Assembly (NCBI RefSeq): GCF_013456555.2
Contig: NZ_CP059154.1
Span: forward strand, 1,364,001-1,428,000
Length of the DNA: 64,000 nt
Direction: 5' to 3'
DNA from: Natrinema zhouii
GTDB lineage: Archaea; Halobacteriota; Halobacteria; Halobacteriales; Natrialbaceae
Under the pieces are notes generated by a model, which had not been told where the DNA came from, did not search any database, and saw only the letters and a program-made list of their open reading frames with translations. Made by a program: the position numbers and the translations under genes. This document shows positions 34,342 through 43,302 of this stretch, one piece after another (the first letter of the stretch is position 1; every line of letters starts with the position of its first letter).

Positions 34342-35151
34342 CTAGGCAATCCGTCCGACAGTGACGAAGAACGGAACCGTTTCCGCGCGACGATACTCCT
34401 GTGTCCCCATCTGTTCGATGACAGTCCGACCCATCTCCCGCCACGAACTGCGGAGATCGTCGTACTCCGACTCGGTCACCGCTCCCGAGAGTATGGTTTG
34501 CCGGTCGTCGGCCAGCCCGTCGCCGGTCGCCTTTCGGCGGGCGGCCGTCAGCGCGCCGTCGCTGTACGGCGGCTCGACCGTTCGGACGTGGTCGTACCGG
34601 CGAGTCGCGAGCACCTCGAGCCCCGCCGCTTCGATGGCTCGACGAGCGTCGGCCCCGAGGGCTACATCGGTGTCCACGCCGTCGAGGTAGGCCTGCCGGG
34701 CCCGGCGCTCGAGGTCGTCTTCGGCGTCGACGCTCGAGTCGATCTCGACCGCGGCGTTGTCCGGTTCGACGGCCGCGACGAGGTCGGTGGAGACGCGTGC
34801 GAACTCCTCGAGCGCGGCCGCTGGATCGGGGAGGTTGATCAGGAGCGCCTGACAGATCACGAGGTCGAAGCTGTTGTCAGGAAAGGGTAGTCGGAGAGCG
34901 TCGCCAGCGACGACCGGGACGGGGTCGTCGCCCCTGGCGACCTCGAGTAATTCCAGATCGGCATCGCAGCCGACGACTGTCGTGTCGTCGGCCGTCTCCT
35001 CGCGAAGGACGCGGCTCAACTCGCCGGTCCCGCAGCCCACGTCCAGGATCCGATCGCGGGAATCGAGGGCGAGCGGCTCGAGGGCCGCGCGGGAATCGGC
35101 CCACATCCCCTCGCGGGTCCGGCTGAGATAGGATTCGGAGAACTCGCGCAC
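34342..35151 (-). CDS. Class I SAM-dependent methyltransferase
   Basis: A 269-residue enzyme. Motif I is ILDVGCGTGELSR, the acidic residue after strand 2 is in VVGCDADLELLE, post I is DALRLPFPDNSFDLVICQ, and motif III is around TDLVAAVEPDNAAV. The family is UbiE/Methyltransf_11-like. It converges on the surface operon and its start is 64 bases from the nfo stop. The substrate is unknown. Confidence 0.8.
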   Translation of the reverse strand: MREFSESYLSRTREGMWADSRAALEPLALDSRDRILDVGCGTGELSRVLREETADDTTVVGCDADLELLEVARGDDPVPVVAGDALRLPFPDNSFDLVICQALLINLPDPAAALEEFARVSTDLVAAVEPDNAAVEIDSSVDAEDDLERRARQAYLDGVDTDVALGADARRAIEAAGLEVLATRRYDHVRTVEPPYSDGALTAARRKATGDGLADDRQTILSGAVTESEYDDLRSSWREMGRTVIEQMGTQEYRRAETVPFFVTVGRIA

Positions 35152-35215
35152 GGGATCCCATAGCGGCGTTGCGAGTAAAAGCGGGTCGATTTCTCGAGCG
35201 ATCGAAATCCCAGTG

Positions 35216-36088
35216 TTAGTCGTCGTCTCGGAGTTCCTTGACCTTCTCGATGTTCCACGCGAAGCCGCGGCCGTCCTCGGTCGGCGTCTCGAGCGCGAAC
35301 GGCAGCTCCTGGAGATCCGGATGGTTCACGATGGCCTTCATCCCGTCTTCGCCGATGTAGCCCTCGCCGATGTGGGCGTGTTCGTCCTTGTGGGTGCCCA
35401 CGTCGTGTTTCGAGTCGTTGAGGTGGATGTACTCGAGGTGCTCGAGGCCGACCTCGTCGTCGAAGCGGCCGACGGTCTCGTCGACCGCCTCGGGCGTCGT
35501 CAGGTCGTTGCCCGCGACGAGCGTGTGGGCGGTGTCGATGCAGATTCCGATGTCCGTCTCGGTGCGGTCGATGATCCCCGCGAGGTGCTCGAACTCGCCG
35601 CCGAGCTTCGTTCCGCTGCCCGCGTCGGACTCGATGAGGATCTGGACGTCGTCGGGCACCTCGAGGTCGTCGATGACGCTCGCGGCGTTGTCGAGACCGC
35701 CCTCGACGCCCGCACCGGTGTGGGCTCCGAGGTGGACGTTGACGTACGGAATCCCGAGTCGCTCGGCGGCGTCGAGTTCCGCCTGCATGCTCTCCATGGA
35801 CTTCCGGCGGAGGTCGTCTTTGGGCGTACAGAGATTGACGAGGTAGGCCGAGTGGATGACCCACGGCCCCTCGAGTCGTTCGTCGCTCTCATCTCGGAAG
35901 CCCGCGGCCGCCTCGTCGCTGATCTCGGGCTGTGCCCAGACCTGCGGCGAGGTGGTAAACACCTGCCCGCAGTTCCCGCCGAACGCGGTCTGGCGATGGA
36001 CCGCGTTGCGGAGGTCGTCGTACGGCGGTGTTTCCTCGTCGGACGAGACGCGCGAACCGGAGATCGAAACGTGTGCGCCGACCTTCAT
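35216..36088 (-). CDS. nfo: Endonuclease IV (AP endonuclease)
   Basis: A 290-residue TIM-barrel nuclease that cuts at abasic sites in base excision repair. Zinc-ligand motifs are in order: [48 protein letters not shown] and ALETPTED. The start is the ATG giving [12 protein letters not shown]; a GTG two codons upstream is possible. The structured repeat pair lies just upstream (36171-36598), so its promoter is in the 80 bases between. Confidence 0.93.
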   Translation of the reverse strand: MKVGAHVSISGSRVSSDEETPPYDDLRNAVHRQTAFGGNCGQVFTTSPQVWAQPEISDEAAAGFRDESDERLEGPWVIHSAYLVNLCTPKDDLRRKSMESMQAELDAAERLGIPYVNVHLGAHTGAGVEGGLDNAASVIDDLEVPDDVQILIESDAGSGTKLGGEFEHLAGIIDRTETDIGICIDTAHTLVAGNDLTTPEAVDETVGRFDDEVGLEHLEYIHLNDSKHDVGTHKDEHAHIGEGYIGEDGMKAIVNHPDLQELPFALETPTEDGRGFAWNIEKVKELRDDD

Positions 36089-36170
36089 GGCCACTCGTCA
36101 GTACCCGTTCGTGATAGGTACTTCGGAGCGACTCGAGTTCGGACGGCGTCTCCATATTGGCCGATAGACG

Positions 36171-36351
36171 TGCAGTGGCGCGTGCTGTGCTACGGTTCGC
36201 CACTGGCGAACCGTCGCTCGAATCCGCGCGAGGTCTTCGCGAGCGAAGTGAGCGTTAGCGCGGGACCGACGGTCCCGCGAACCATTCGAACCGGGCCAAA
36301 GGCCCGTGAGGAGAAATCGGCTGGGGAGGACGTGGCGTCCCTAGTTGCCAG
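36171..36351 (+). repeat. Structured intergenic repeat, copy 2
   Basis: It starts GCAGTGGCGCGTGCTGT and ends TCCCTAGTTGCCAG. Hairpin 1 has arms ACGGTTCGC (36192-36200) and GCGAACCGT (36206-36214). Further hairpins are GCGGGACC/GGTCCCGC and CGGGCC/GGCCCG. The shared segment CGCGCGAGGTCTTCGCGA follows hairpin 1, and ATCGGCTGGGGAGG precedes the end. Confidence 0.7.
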
Positions 36352-36421
36352 AAGCAGGTGGCAACCGTTTACCCCACTATGATTCAACCTGTCAGTTCAA
36401 AATCGATCACCAGTTCTCATA

Positions 36422-36598
36422 CTGGCAACTAGGGATTTCCACACCCTCCCCAGCCGATTCGCTCGGTCATGCTTCCCTCGCTCATCCACTGTCAGAGCAA
36501 GCTCTGACAAGCCTTCGCTCACTTCGTTCGCGAAGACCTCGCGCGGTGTTCTCCTGCGATTCACTGATCGTTCATCGCAGGACAGCACGCGCCACCGC
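36422..36598 (-). repeat. Structured intergenic repeat, copy 3 (inverted)
   Basis: Read on the reverse strand it starts GCGGTGGCGCGTGCTGTC and ends TCCCTAGTTGCCAG, the same 14-base end as copy 2. Hairpin 1 has arms CCTGCGAT and ATCGCAGG (36553-36560 with 36574-36581). A second hairpin has arms TGTCAGAGC and GCTCTGACA. The stems differ from copy 2 while the flanks match. Confidence 0.7.
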
Positions 36599-36645
36599 AG
36601 CAATCGTTCGAGTCACGCCACGAGCAACCGATCGATCGCTGAGTA

Positions 36646-37482
36646 TCACTGTTCACCCGCCTCGAGGACCTCCCGATTCCGAACCCACGCGTCACGTCCG
36701 AACTTCCGGTCGGCGAGCTCGCGAGCGGCCTCGAGTTCGCCGTCGTTCCAAGTCGATTCCTCGGCAGCACACCAGTCCCGCAGCGCCCCCGCGATCGTCT
36801 CGAGTGCTTCCTCGCGGTCGACCCCTACTTCGTCACGAATGCTAGTCACTCGATCGGTGAACGTCGACTCCTCGAGTTCAGTATCGAAGACACCGACGTG
36901 TTTCCGTGGCTCGAGATCGTAGCTGATCGAACCGTGCTGGATGACGACGTCGCGCTGGCGGTACTGAGCGTTGCCGCTGATCTTCTCTGCTTGCGCGCCC
37001 GCATCCGCAGGCGCGACGATGTCGTGTGCCGGGTTGATGTCCCGCAGATAGCACGAGGGCTGGTAGATCGAGTCCTGTTCGGCCGACGCGAAGGCCGCGT
37101 CGACGCCCATTCGATCGAAGGCCTCGAGAACGGGTTCGCAGAACAGTTCGTAGCACTCCATCAGGTTTCCGGGGACCTCGTCAGCCGGGGCGACGATCGT
37201 ATACGAAATATCGGCGTACCGGTCGTGATAGATCCCCCCGCCGCCGGTCTGTCGGCGGGTAACGTCGATCCCCTCTCGCTCGCAGAACTTCCAGTCGACC
37301 GTGTCGGCGTCCTGCCGGTACCCCAGCGAGAGCGTGCTCGGTTCCCACGAGTACGTGCGGACGGTTCGAACGTCGTCCTCGAGAGCCGTTCGCGCAGCGA
37401 TCTCCTCGAGGGCCATCTGCGTCGCCCCGTCGCGGGGCTCGTCCCGGAGCAGCCGCCAGTCCCGATCGGCCAGTGCCGTCAT
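36646..37482 (-). CDS. lplA: Lipoate-protein ligase A-like protein
   Basis: A 278-residue biotin/lipoate ligase-fold protein. It has RRQTGGGGIYHD (the RRxSGGGAVYH motif), EQDSIYQPSCYLRDIN, and the catalytic Lys in AEKISGNAQYRQRDVVIQHG. The C-terminal helices (EEALETIAGALRDWCAAEES) resemble the accessory part of archaeal or bacterial LplA. It attaches lipoate or octanoate to E2 or GcvH proteins. The oxoacid dehydrogenase E1 at 43303 depends on a lipoylated E2. The ATG at 37482 (MTALADRDWRLL) fits the family; the longer upstream frame does not. Confidence 0.85.
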   Translation of the reverse strand: MTALADRDWRLLRDEPRDGATQMALEEIAARTALEDDVRTVRTYSWEPSTLSLGYRQDADTVDWKFCEREGIDVTRRQTGGGGIYHDRYADISYTIVAPADEVPGNLMECYELFCEPVLEAFDRMGVDAAFASAEQDSIYQPSCYLRDINPAHDIVAPADAGAQAEKISGNAQYRQRDVVIQHGSISYDLEPRKHVGVFDTELEESTFTDRVTSIRDEVGVDREEALETIAGALRDWCAAEESTWNDGELEAARELADRKFGRDAWVRNREVLEAGEQ

Positions 37483-37701
37483 GTGCGAGGCCACGTGGAC
37501 GAGGTGGAAAGTGATTCCGACGGTGACGGATTTCTGTATAGCACTATAGAGTTTGTTAGGGGAGAAGCGCGGGTCCGAGTCACCTCGAGCGAGCGCTCGA
37601 CACGCTCTCGACAGCGGTAGAACGCCGTTCTCCGATCGATTCCGATGCACCGCCGCGGCCGCGTCACGTCGTTTTTACGTATACGCCGGCTATCAACACG
37701 T

Positions 37702-38610
37702 ATGGTGCGCAACGTCGCCGGGTTACTCCCGGAACTCGAGACGGAGGACTTCTATCTCCTCTCGGGGGTCGAACAGGGGATGCGGTTCTCCGAGTGGGTT
37801 CAGCGAGAAAAGCTCCCGAAGTTTTCCGATCTGCCGGAAGAGGAGGTCGAGTATCGGCTCGGGCGCTGTCTCGAGCGCGGACTGGTCGAGAAAAAGACGA
37901 TTCAGTACGAGGGATACACCCTCCAGTTCGAGGGGTACGACGTCCTCGCCCTGCGGGCGCTCGTCGAACAGGACACGATCTCCGAGTTCGGCTCGCCGCT
38001 GGGCGTCGGCAAGGAGAGCGATGTCTACGAGGTCAAGTCGTACAAGCCGCTGGCGCTGAAGTACCACCGCGAGGGGTATACGAACTTCCGGAAGGTCCAC
38101 AAGGAACGGGATTACACGTCGGAAAACGACCACGTCTCCTGGATGTACACCGCCCGAAAGGCCGCCGAGCGCGAACACGGCATCCTCGAGGAGCTCTACC
38201 CCGATGTCGCGGTGCCACAACCCATCGGGCAGAACCGCCACGCCATCGTCATGGAGAAGATGGACGGCGTCGAACTCTCTCAGACCCGACTCGAGGACGA
38301 GCAGGTCCTGGGCGTCCTCGATCTCCTGCTCTCCGAGGTCTCGCGCGCGTACGCGAAGGGCTACGTTCACGCCGACATGAGCGAGTACAACGTCTTCGTC
38401 AACGAGGAGGGTGTGAAGGTCTTCGACTGGCCCCAGGCCGTTCCGACGGACCACGAGAACGCCGACGAGTTCCTCCGGCGCGATCTGACGAACATCGTCG
38501 GCTACTTCCGGCGCAAATATCCTCAGCACGTACCCGACGATCTGGAGAGCGACGAACTCGCCGAGACGATCACCGACGGCTCGTTCGAGACGGTTGTCGA
38601 ATTCGTCTGA
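37702..38610 (+). CDS. rio2: Serine/threonine protein kinase Rio2
   Basis: A 302-residue RIO kinase. The N-terminal winged helix spans about 1-85 (LPEEEVEYRLGRCLERGLVE). The kinase P-loop region is LGVGKESDVYEV, with Lys in LALKYHREG; the catalytic loop is HADMSEYNVF and the metal-binding Asp is in VFDWPQ. Rio2 is an ATPase of small-subunit ribosome maturation in archaea and eukaryotes. The start ATG at 37702 gives MVRNVAGLLPEL; upstream codons are basic and non-family. Confidence 0.93.
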   Translation: MVRNVAGLLPELETEDFYLLSGVEQGMRFSEWVQREKLPKFSDLPEEEVEYRLGRCLERGLVEKKTIQYEGYTLQFEGYDVLALRALVEQDTISEFGSPLGVGKESDVYEVKSYKPLALKYHREGYTNFRKVHKERDYTSENDHVSWMYTARKAAEREHGILEELYPDVAVPQPIGQNRHAIVMEKMDGVELSQTRLEDEQVLGVLDLLLSEVSRAYAKGYVHADMSEYNVFVNEEGVKVFDWPQAVPTDHENADEFLRRDLTNIVGYFRRKYPQHVPDDLESDELAETITDGSFETVVEFV

Positions 38611-38959
38611 GAGAACCGCGATTTTCCGAGAGTCCCGATTCGAGTTGATTCCCCCGATACCGGAGCCGTGCGTCTCGACCTCTCTGCGATGTATTGGAAT
38701 CCGGGATCGCAAACAGATACACGCCAAACGACAGTGACCGATGACGGTCCTCATGAAAGACGCGTTCTTTCCGTTCAGCACATGGCTCGACGACGCTGAC
38801 AGCTTCGAACAGCGTTCTCGAGACCGTTCGATCTTAGGCGTATCAGCGGAATGTGACCCTCCGTTCGGGCCAATGAATTATATAACAATATATGAAATTC
38901 GGAGCGGCGTGATGATAGCCCGCTCGAGGAGCGGCCGATCGAAGCGCCCGAAGAGCGTC
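38611..38959. other. Intergenic, nothing recognised
   Basis: 349 bases between converging genes. One open frame crosses it (from 38741) but has atypical codon use and runs antisense into the next gene. An AT-rich patch AATTATATAACAATATATG lies near 38877. Confidence 0.4.
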
Positions 38960-39691
38960 TCAGGCGGCCATCCCGGCAGATTCCGGTCGCGAATCCGCTT
39001 CGACGGGGGGCTCGAGGCCCCGGAGTTGGTCGTACGCGCGGGCCGTGGTCGCGATGATGTACACCGTGACGGCCGCGGCGACGACCTGCGTGAGGACGAG
39101 CCCGGCGGTACCGCCGAGCAGGAACGTCGGAATCGCGACGGTCGCGTTGACGGCGAGACCGAGGACGAGTACGGCGATTCCGAGGCCGAACAGGCGAAGA
39201 CGACTTCCACGGGTCAGCGCCCAGCTGCTGCGGAACGCCCGGACGAAGTTCTGATCCTCGATCGCGACGAATGCGCTCCAGTAGTAGAGACTGACGAGGA
39301 GGAACAGTCCCGGCACGAGCAGGAAGACGCTACCGGCGGCGACGAGCGAGACGAAGACGATCGTCCCGACGAAGGCGTTGAGCGTGGCAGTGGCGATCTT
39401 CCGGCGGCGGAACTCGCGAGAGATCGTCTCGGTTTCGTCGGACGCGAACGTCCGGAGCGCGACGATCGCTGTCGCCATCGTCGCGAGCCCGATCGCGAGC
39501 GAGAGCAGTCCGGTAAGGAACCCAACGAGTCCTGCGGTCAGCGTTACGCCGACGGTAGTCCCAGTTTCCACCGGGGCGACGAACGCGTTCAACAGTGCGA
39601 GGACGGCGAATATGGCGACGAAGACGAGTCCGTTTCGCTCGGTAGTGCGGGAGAACCCGTCGGTCATCGCGTCGATGATGTGAAAGACCAT
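38960..39691 (-). CDS. Multi-pass membrane protein, DUF7847/GlpQ-membrane-domain-like
   Basis: A 243-residue protein with about six membrane segments. The central hallmark LVPGLFLLVSLYYWSAFVAI followed by EDQNFVRAFRSSWALTRGSR is the pattern of the glycerophosphodiester phosphodiesterase membrane-domain superfamily, widespread in haloarchaea. No enzyme domain is attached. A box A CTATATATCC (39712-39721) is placed for a leaderless start at 39691. Function unknown. Confidence 0.75.
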   Translation of the reverse strand: MVFHIIDAMTDGFSRTTERNGLVFVAIFAVLALLNAFVAPVETGTTVGVTLTAGLVGFLTGLLSLAIGLATMATAIVALRTFASDETETISREFRRRKIATATLNAFVGTIVFVSLVAAGSVFLLVPGLFLLVSLYYWSAFVAIEDQNFVRAFRSSWALTRGSRLRLFGLGIAVLVLGLAVNATVAIPTFLLGGTAGLVLTQVVAAAVTVYIIATTARAYDQLRGLEPPVEADSRPESAGMAA

Positions 39692-39910
39692 AGGTGTAGT
39701 ACACGGCCGGAGGATATATAGTTATCATTACATTTGTCTGAGGAACAGATGTTTACAGGGCCATGAACGACTTTTGAAGCGCATCTAACCTATCACTTTT
39801 ATAGCCTGATTCGATCCTCGAGTAGAAAATGGATGGATACGACAGAAGCGAGCCGGCGACGCAAACCGGCGACACAGTGCTGTGTTCGCCGCGCCGCCGA
39901 GTCGGGTCCG

Positions 39911-41455
39911 TTACTGTTCGTCGCTGCTCGGCGCAATCTCGATTTCGTCGAACGTCGCGAGGTCGCCCGCTTCGGCGCGTTCGACGGCCGCGTGAACGTC
40001 GACGTACCCTGCACCGACGGATTCTGCAGTGTAGGACTCGAGCCGCCGTTCGTCGGCGGTCGCCTCGAGCGTCACGAGCACGTCCATCGGGCTTGGCACG
40101 TCATCGTCGGCTCGTCGCTCGATAGCGGCGTCGTAGACCAATGCGGCGCAACCGGCGGTGACGGGACAGGACATGCTGGTCCCGGACATGGGGCCGTAGT
40201 AGAGCGATTCGTCGGGTGCGGTGACGTTCAACACGTCGAGGGGCCCGAGCGTGCTCATCACGTCTTCGCCTTTGGCGGCGACGCCGTTGCGGTAGACGCC
40301 CAGCGGCCCGTCGATCTCGTCCTGCGGGGTTCCGTCGTGGAACGCGGTGAGATTTTCGTAGGCCGCTCTGCGATCGTAATTATCGGCGTCGTACGAGCCG
40401 TCCTGCGGACGGCCACGCGAGGAGAAATCGGCGACGGCACCCTCGTCGTCGGTGGCCGCGACGCCCAGGACGTGCGGGGCCGTCGCGTACTGGTTCAGCG
40501 TTCCCGCCTCGGGGCCGTCGTTGCCCGCCGAGAAGACCGGGAGGAGCCCCGCCTCGTGGGCACGCCACGTCGCGACGTTGATCGGATCGTCGGGGACGAA
40601 CGAACGGTCGTCCTGTGCCGGTCCGTACGAGTTCGAGACCACCTGAATATCGTGCTCACCTTCACGCTGTCGGCGGAGCAGATCGTCGTATGCGGCGACG
40701 ATGAACACGATCGACAGCCCCAGCCCCGTCGCGTACATCGTCAGATCGGCATTCGGGGCCATCCCGGCGTACTCACCGTCGCTCCGGTCGCCGGTCCCGC
40801 CGACGCTCCCCGCACAGTGGGTTCCGTGGCCGTTCGCGTCGGTGTCGCCGCCGCCGACGTCCTGCCACCAGAGCGGGGCGTCCTGGACGACGGGGACCCC
40901 CACGTACTGGTAGTTCGCCACGACGTTCGCCTGCAGATCGGGGTGGGACCCGTCGATCCCTGAATCGATGAGGGCGACGTGAACGTTCTCACCGGAGTAG
41001 GCCGTCTCGAGTCCCTCACCGGCCTGCACGGCGTCGGCGTTCGCGCCTTCCCGGGCACCGTCGTTGTGGTACTCGAGGTCGTAGTTCGACGAGACGTACC
41101 GCACCGCGTCCCAGCCGGCGACGGTCTCGATGAGTGATCCGGGTAGTTCGGCGTAGCCGATCGGGAGGACGTCGAAGCCGATCGCTACCTCGACATCGAG
41201 CGCCTCGAGTCGGACGAGGTCCGCGGTCGACTCGAAGACGATCAGCACCTCCTGAAGGACGTCGCTCCCGAGGTCGAGGTCGTCGTCGACGAGCGTGTCG
41301 CCGACGGTCACTATCCCCTCGAGCGCGTCGCCGACGAAACCGTCGCCGAGCGCCGCGGCGGAGCCGGAGAACGCGACGGTACCGACGACGCCGGTCCCGA
41401 ACGCCTCGAGGACCGTTCGACGAGTCGGTCGGGTCGTGGGATCGTCGTCAGTCAT
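39911..41455 (-). CDS. Tat-exported subtilisin-like serine protease (halolysin type)
   Basis: A 514-residue S8 protease. A twin-arginine signal (PTRRTVLEAFGTGVVGTVAF) is followed by a pro-domain to about residue 150 and the catalytic domain. Asp is in LIDSGIDGSHPD, His in GHGTHCAGSVGG, Asn of the oxyanion hole in FSAGNDGPE, and Ser in GTSMSCPVTAG. Halolysins fold in the cytoplasm and leave through Tat, then cleave their propeptide outside. Unlike some halolysins there is no long C-terminal PKD extension. The gene stands alone. Confidence 0.93.
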   Translation of the reverse strand: MTDDDPTTRPTRRTVLEAFGTGVVGTVAFSGSAAALGDGFVGDALEGIVTVGDTLVDDDLDLGSDVLQEVLIVFESTADLVRLEALDVEVAIGFDVLPIGYAELPGSLIETVAGWDAVRYVSSNYDLEYHNDGAREGANADAVQAGEGLETAYSGENVHVALIDSGIDGSHPDLQANVVANYQYVGVPVVQDAPLWWQDVGGGDTDANGHGTHCAGSVGGTGDRSDGEYAGMAPNADLTMYATGLGLSIVFIVAAYDDLLRRQREGEHDIQVVSNSYGPAQDDRSFVPDDPINVATWRAHEAGLLPVFSAGNDGPEAGTLNQYATAPHVLGVAATDDEGAVADFSSRGRPQDGSYDADNYDRRAAYENLTAFHDGTPQDEIDGPLGVYRNGVAAKGEDVMSTLGPLDVLNVTAPDESLYYGPMSGTSMSCPVTAGCAALVYDAAIERRADDDVPSPMDVLVTLEATADERRLESYTAESVGAGYVDVHAAVERAEAGDLATFDEIEIAPSSDEQ

Positions 41456-41800
41456 CCGTCGTCACCGCGAACGGGCGGGTTCGTCCCTGTCATCGTTGAG
41501 CCAGTGTGGCGCCTGCGAAGCGCGGGCGAACGGCTGATTGGACGGCTGTGTTTCGTCTCGGCTACTGCTCGAGACGACACTGAAACCGGAATCGAGCGAA
41601 GTCTAGCGTCCTCGCCAGCAATCGTTACCAATGGTTGCATCTTATCGTAACCCGAGATGACTGTCTACGAACTAATTTAAAAGTATTATGACTATCATAG
41701 TAACGGATTAATCAGTGGTAGTTATATCTCACGTTCGAGTTATTTTCTCGATAATCAGTCAATGGAAGAATTGAACACACACGCATCCGTACCACTATCT
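41456..41800. other. Divergent promoter region, AT-rich
   Basis: 345 bases between the protease start and the membrane protein at 41801. 41640-41760 is AT-rich with several TATA-like elements (ATTTAAAAG, GTTATATC). No gene was found. Confidence 0.45.
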
Positions 41801-42331
41801 ATGAGTGAGAATGACAAACAAACTCTCGACGGTATCGGCGTGTGGGGAGGTGGCATCACGGGCGGACTGGTCGCCGGGATCGCCATGGGACTGGTCCTCC
41901 ACCTCGGCGGGAACCAGATCGAGTTGCTGGGCGGACTCGCGACGGATCCCGGGACGGCGGTCGGCGTCGGCTGGACGATTCACCTGATGATTAGCATCGC
42001 GTTCGGGCTCCTGTTCGCCGCGATCGCCTCGAGGTCGTTCGTTCAGCAACTGGCCACCTCGTTCGGCGATTACGTCATCATGGGGCTCGTCTTCGGTGCG
42101 GTCATCGGGCTCTTCGCCGGCGGCGTCGTGTTCCCGCTGGCGATGGAGCGGGCCGAGGTCGCGGCGTTGCCGCTGCCGTTCCTTCCCGTCTCGGGGGCCA
42201 CGGCGGAGCTCTTCAGCGCGCTCGTGTTCGGCCTCGGCCATCTCGTCTACGGGCTGATCCTGGGGGCCGTCTTCGCGACCGTCAACGGGATCGCGCCGAG
42301 CGGCGTGCGCGATCGCGCCCCGGTGCGATAA
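41801..42331 (+). CDS. Four-helix haloarchaeal membrane protein, function unknown
   Basis: From the ATG at 41801 (MSENDKQTLDGIG) this encodes 176 residues with four membrane segments: GGITGGLVAGIAMGLVLHLG, VGWTIHLMISIAFGLLFAAI, YVIMGLVFGAVIGLFAGGVV and FSALVFGLGHLVYGLILGAV. Helices are Gly-rich and repeat the G-H-x(3)-G theme, suggesting an internal duplication. An upstream in-frame ATG at 41762 would add 13 residues. No known family is recalled with confidence. Confidence 0.7.
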   Translation: MSENDKQTLDGIGVWGGGITGGLVAGIAMGLVLHLGGNQIELLGGLATDPGTAVGVGWTIHLMISIAFGLLFAAIASRSFVQQLATSFGDYVIMGLVFGAVIGLFAGGVVFPLAMERAEVAALPLPFLPVSGATAELFSALVFGLGHLVYGLILGAVFATVNGIAPSGVRDRAPVR

Positions 42332-42400
42332 CCCGGTCGACGCGATCGGCGGGCGCTCACCCGCCTCGCTGGAACCGTTCCGCATCGGAGTTCGAAGCCC

Positions 42401-42552
42401 TTATACTCGAGAGTTGGATAGATTCGGTAGACTCGCTGGTTCGCGCGGGCATCAGCGGGCACCTGTACGACGCGGTGTCACAGGTCGGGATGTGATCCGC
42501 GGGGCTCGGCCCCGGTCGGGATTGAACCACGCAACGCCCGCGGGTGAATACA
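42401..42552 (+). promoter_or_regulatory. rpl15e promoter and predicted structured leader
   Basis: A box A-like TTATACTC at 42401-42408 would start transcription near 42430, giving an unusually long leader of about 120 bases. It can fold as a three-way junction: P1 CGCGGGC/GCCCGCG (42444-42450 with 42536-42542), P2 ACCTGT/ACAGGT (42461-42466 with 42480-42485), P3 CGGGGC/GCCCCG (42500-42505 with 42509-42514). The direct repeat GGTCGGGAT flanks P3 at 42483 and 42514. A ribosomal-protein autoregulatory leader is a reasonable inference. Confidence 0.45.
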
Positions 42553-43143
42553 ATGGCAAAAAGCTTCTATTCCCACATCAAGGACGCATGGAAGGACCCC
42601 GACGACGGCAAGCTCGGGGAGCTGCAGTGGCAGCGCAAACAGGAGTGGCGCAAGGAGGGCGCGATCGAACGGATCGATCGCCCGACGCGACTCGACAAGG
42701 CGCGCGAACTCGGCTACAAGGCCAAACAGGGCATTATCGTGACCCGGGTCTCGGTCCGGAAAGGGACCGCCCGGAAGCAGCGACACAAGGCCGGTCGGCG
42801 CTCGAAGCGCCAGGGTGTCAACCGCATCGGGCGGCGCAAGAACATCCAGCGCATCGGCGAAGAGCGCGTCTCCCGGAAATATCCCAACCTGCGCGTGCTC
42901 AACAGTTACTGGGTCGGGGAAGACGGCTCGCAGAAGTGGTTCGAGATGATCCTCGTGGATCCGAACCACCCCGCGATCGAGAACGACGACGATCTCAACT
43001 GGATCTGCGACGACGACCACACGAACCGCGCGTTCCGCGGACTCACCAACGCTGGCAAGTCCAACCGCGGCCTCAACAACCGCGGCAAAGGTGCCGAGAA
43101 GGTCCGCCCGTCCAACAACGGCGGCAAAGGTCGCGCGAAGTAA
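42553..43143 (+). CDS. rpl15e: Ribosomal protein L15e (eL15)
   Basis: A 196-residue basic large-subunit protein, complete and collinear with the family: MAKSFYSHIKDAWKDP at the N-terminus, RKGTARKQRHKAGRRSKRQG and RVLNSYWVGEDGSQKWFEMI in the centre, and a Gly/Asn/Lys tail NNRGKGAEKVRPSNNGGKGR. It contacts 23S rRNA near the exit side of the subunit. The ATG at 42553 is chosen over a GTG three codons upstream. It is preceded by a structured leader. Confidence 0.97.
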   Translation: MAKSFYSHIKDAWKDPDDGKLGELQWQRKQEWRKEGAIERIDRPTRLDKARELGYKAKQGIIVTRVSVRKGTARKQRHKAGRRSKRQGVNRIGRRKNIQRIGEERVSRKYPNLRVLNSYWVGEDGSQKWFEMILVDPNHPAIENDDDLNWICDDDHTNRAFRGLTNAGKSNRGLNNRGKGAEKVRPSNNGGKGRAK

Positions 43144-43302
43144 CGCGGGCAGTCACCGCAGCCGATTTCACGTCGATTTTTCTGCGCTTCGACTCGAGAG
43201 CGACCGTGCAGTCACCTACCCAACGACTCCCACAGCAGTGCCGAGCGCCGGCCACGCGATGGCCGAGACGGGCACTAAGTGGCCTACCGTCGTACCAGCG
43301 AT

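Larger units (their letters stand above)
36089..36645. other. Gene-free region holding an inverted pair of structured repeats
   Basis: These 557 bases contain no plausible gene. Most of the span is taken by repeat copies 2 and 3 in opposite orientation, around a 70-base core (36352-36421). Confidence 0.7.

Noticed and set aside
36171..36598. Complete insertion sequence with inverted ends
   Set aside because: There is no coding capacity for a transposase. The inverted 14-base ends lie at the centre of the structure rather than at its outer ends.
38741..39721. 326-codon frame antisense to the membrane protein at 38960-39691
   Set aside because: Highly charged shadow translation; the reverse-strand protein has clear membrane segments and a well-placed box A.
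42483..42530. Possible tRNA near the rpl15e leader (GGTTCAATCCC-like T arm on the reverse strand)
   Set aside because: No matching acceptor, D or anticodon arms could be assembled. The stems fit a leader structure better.
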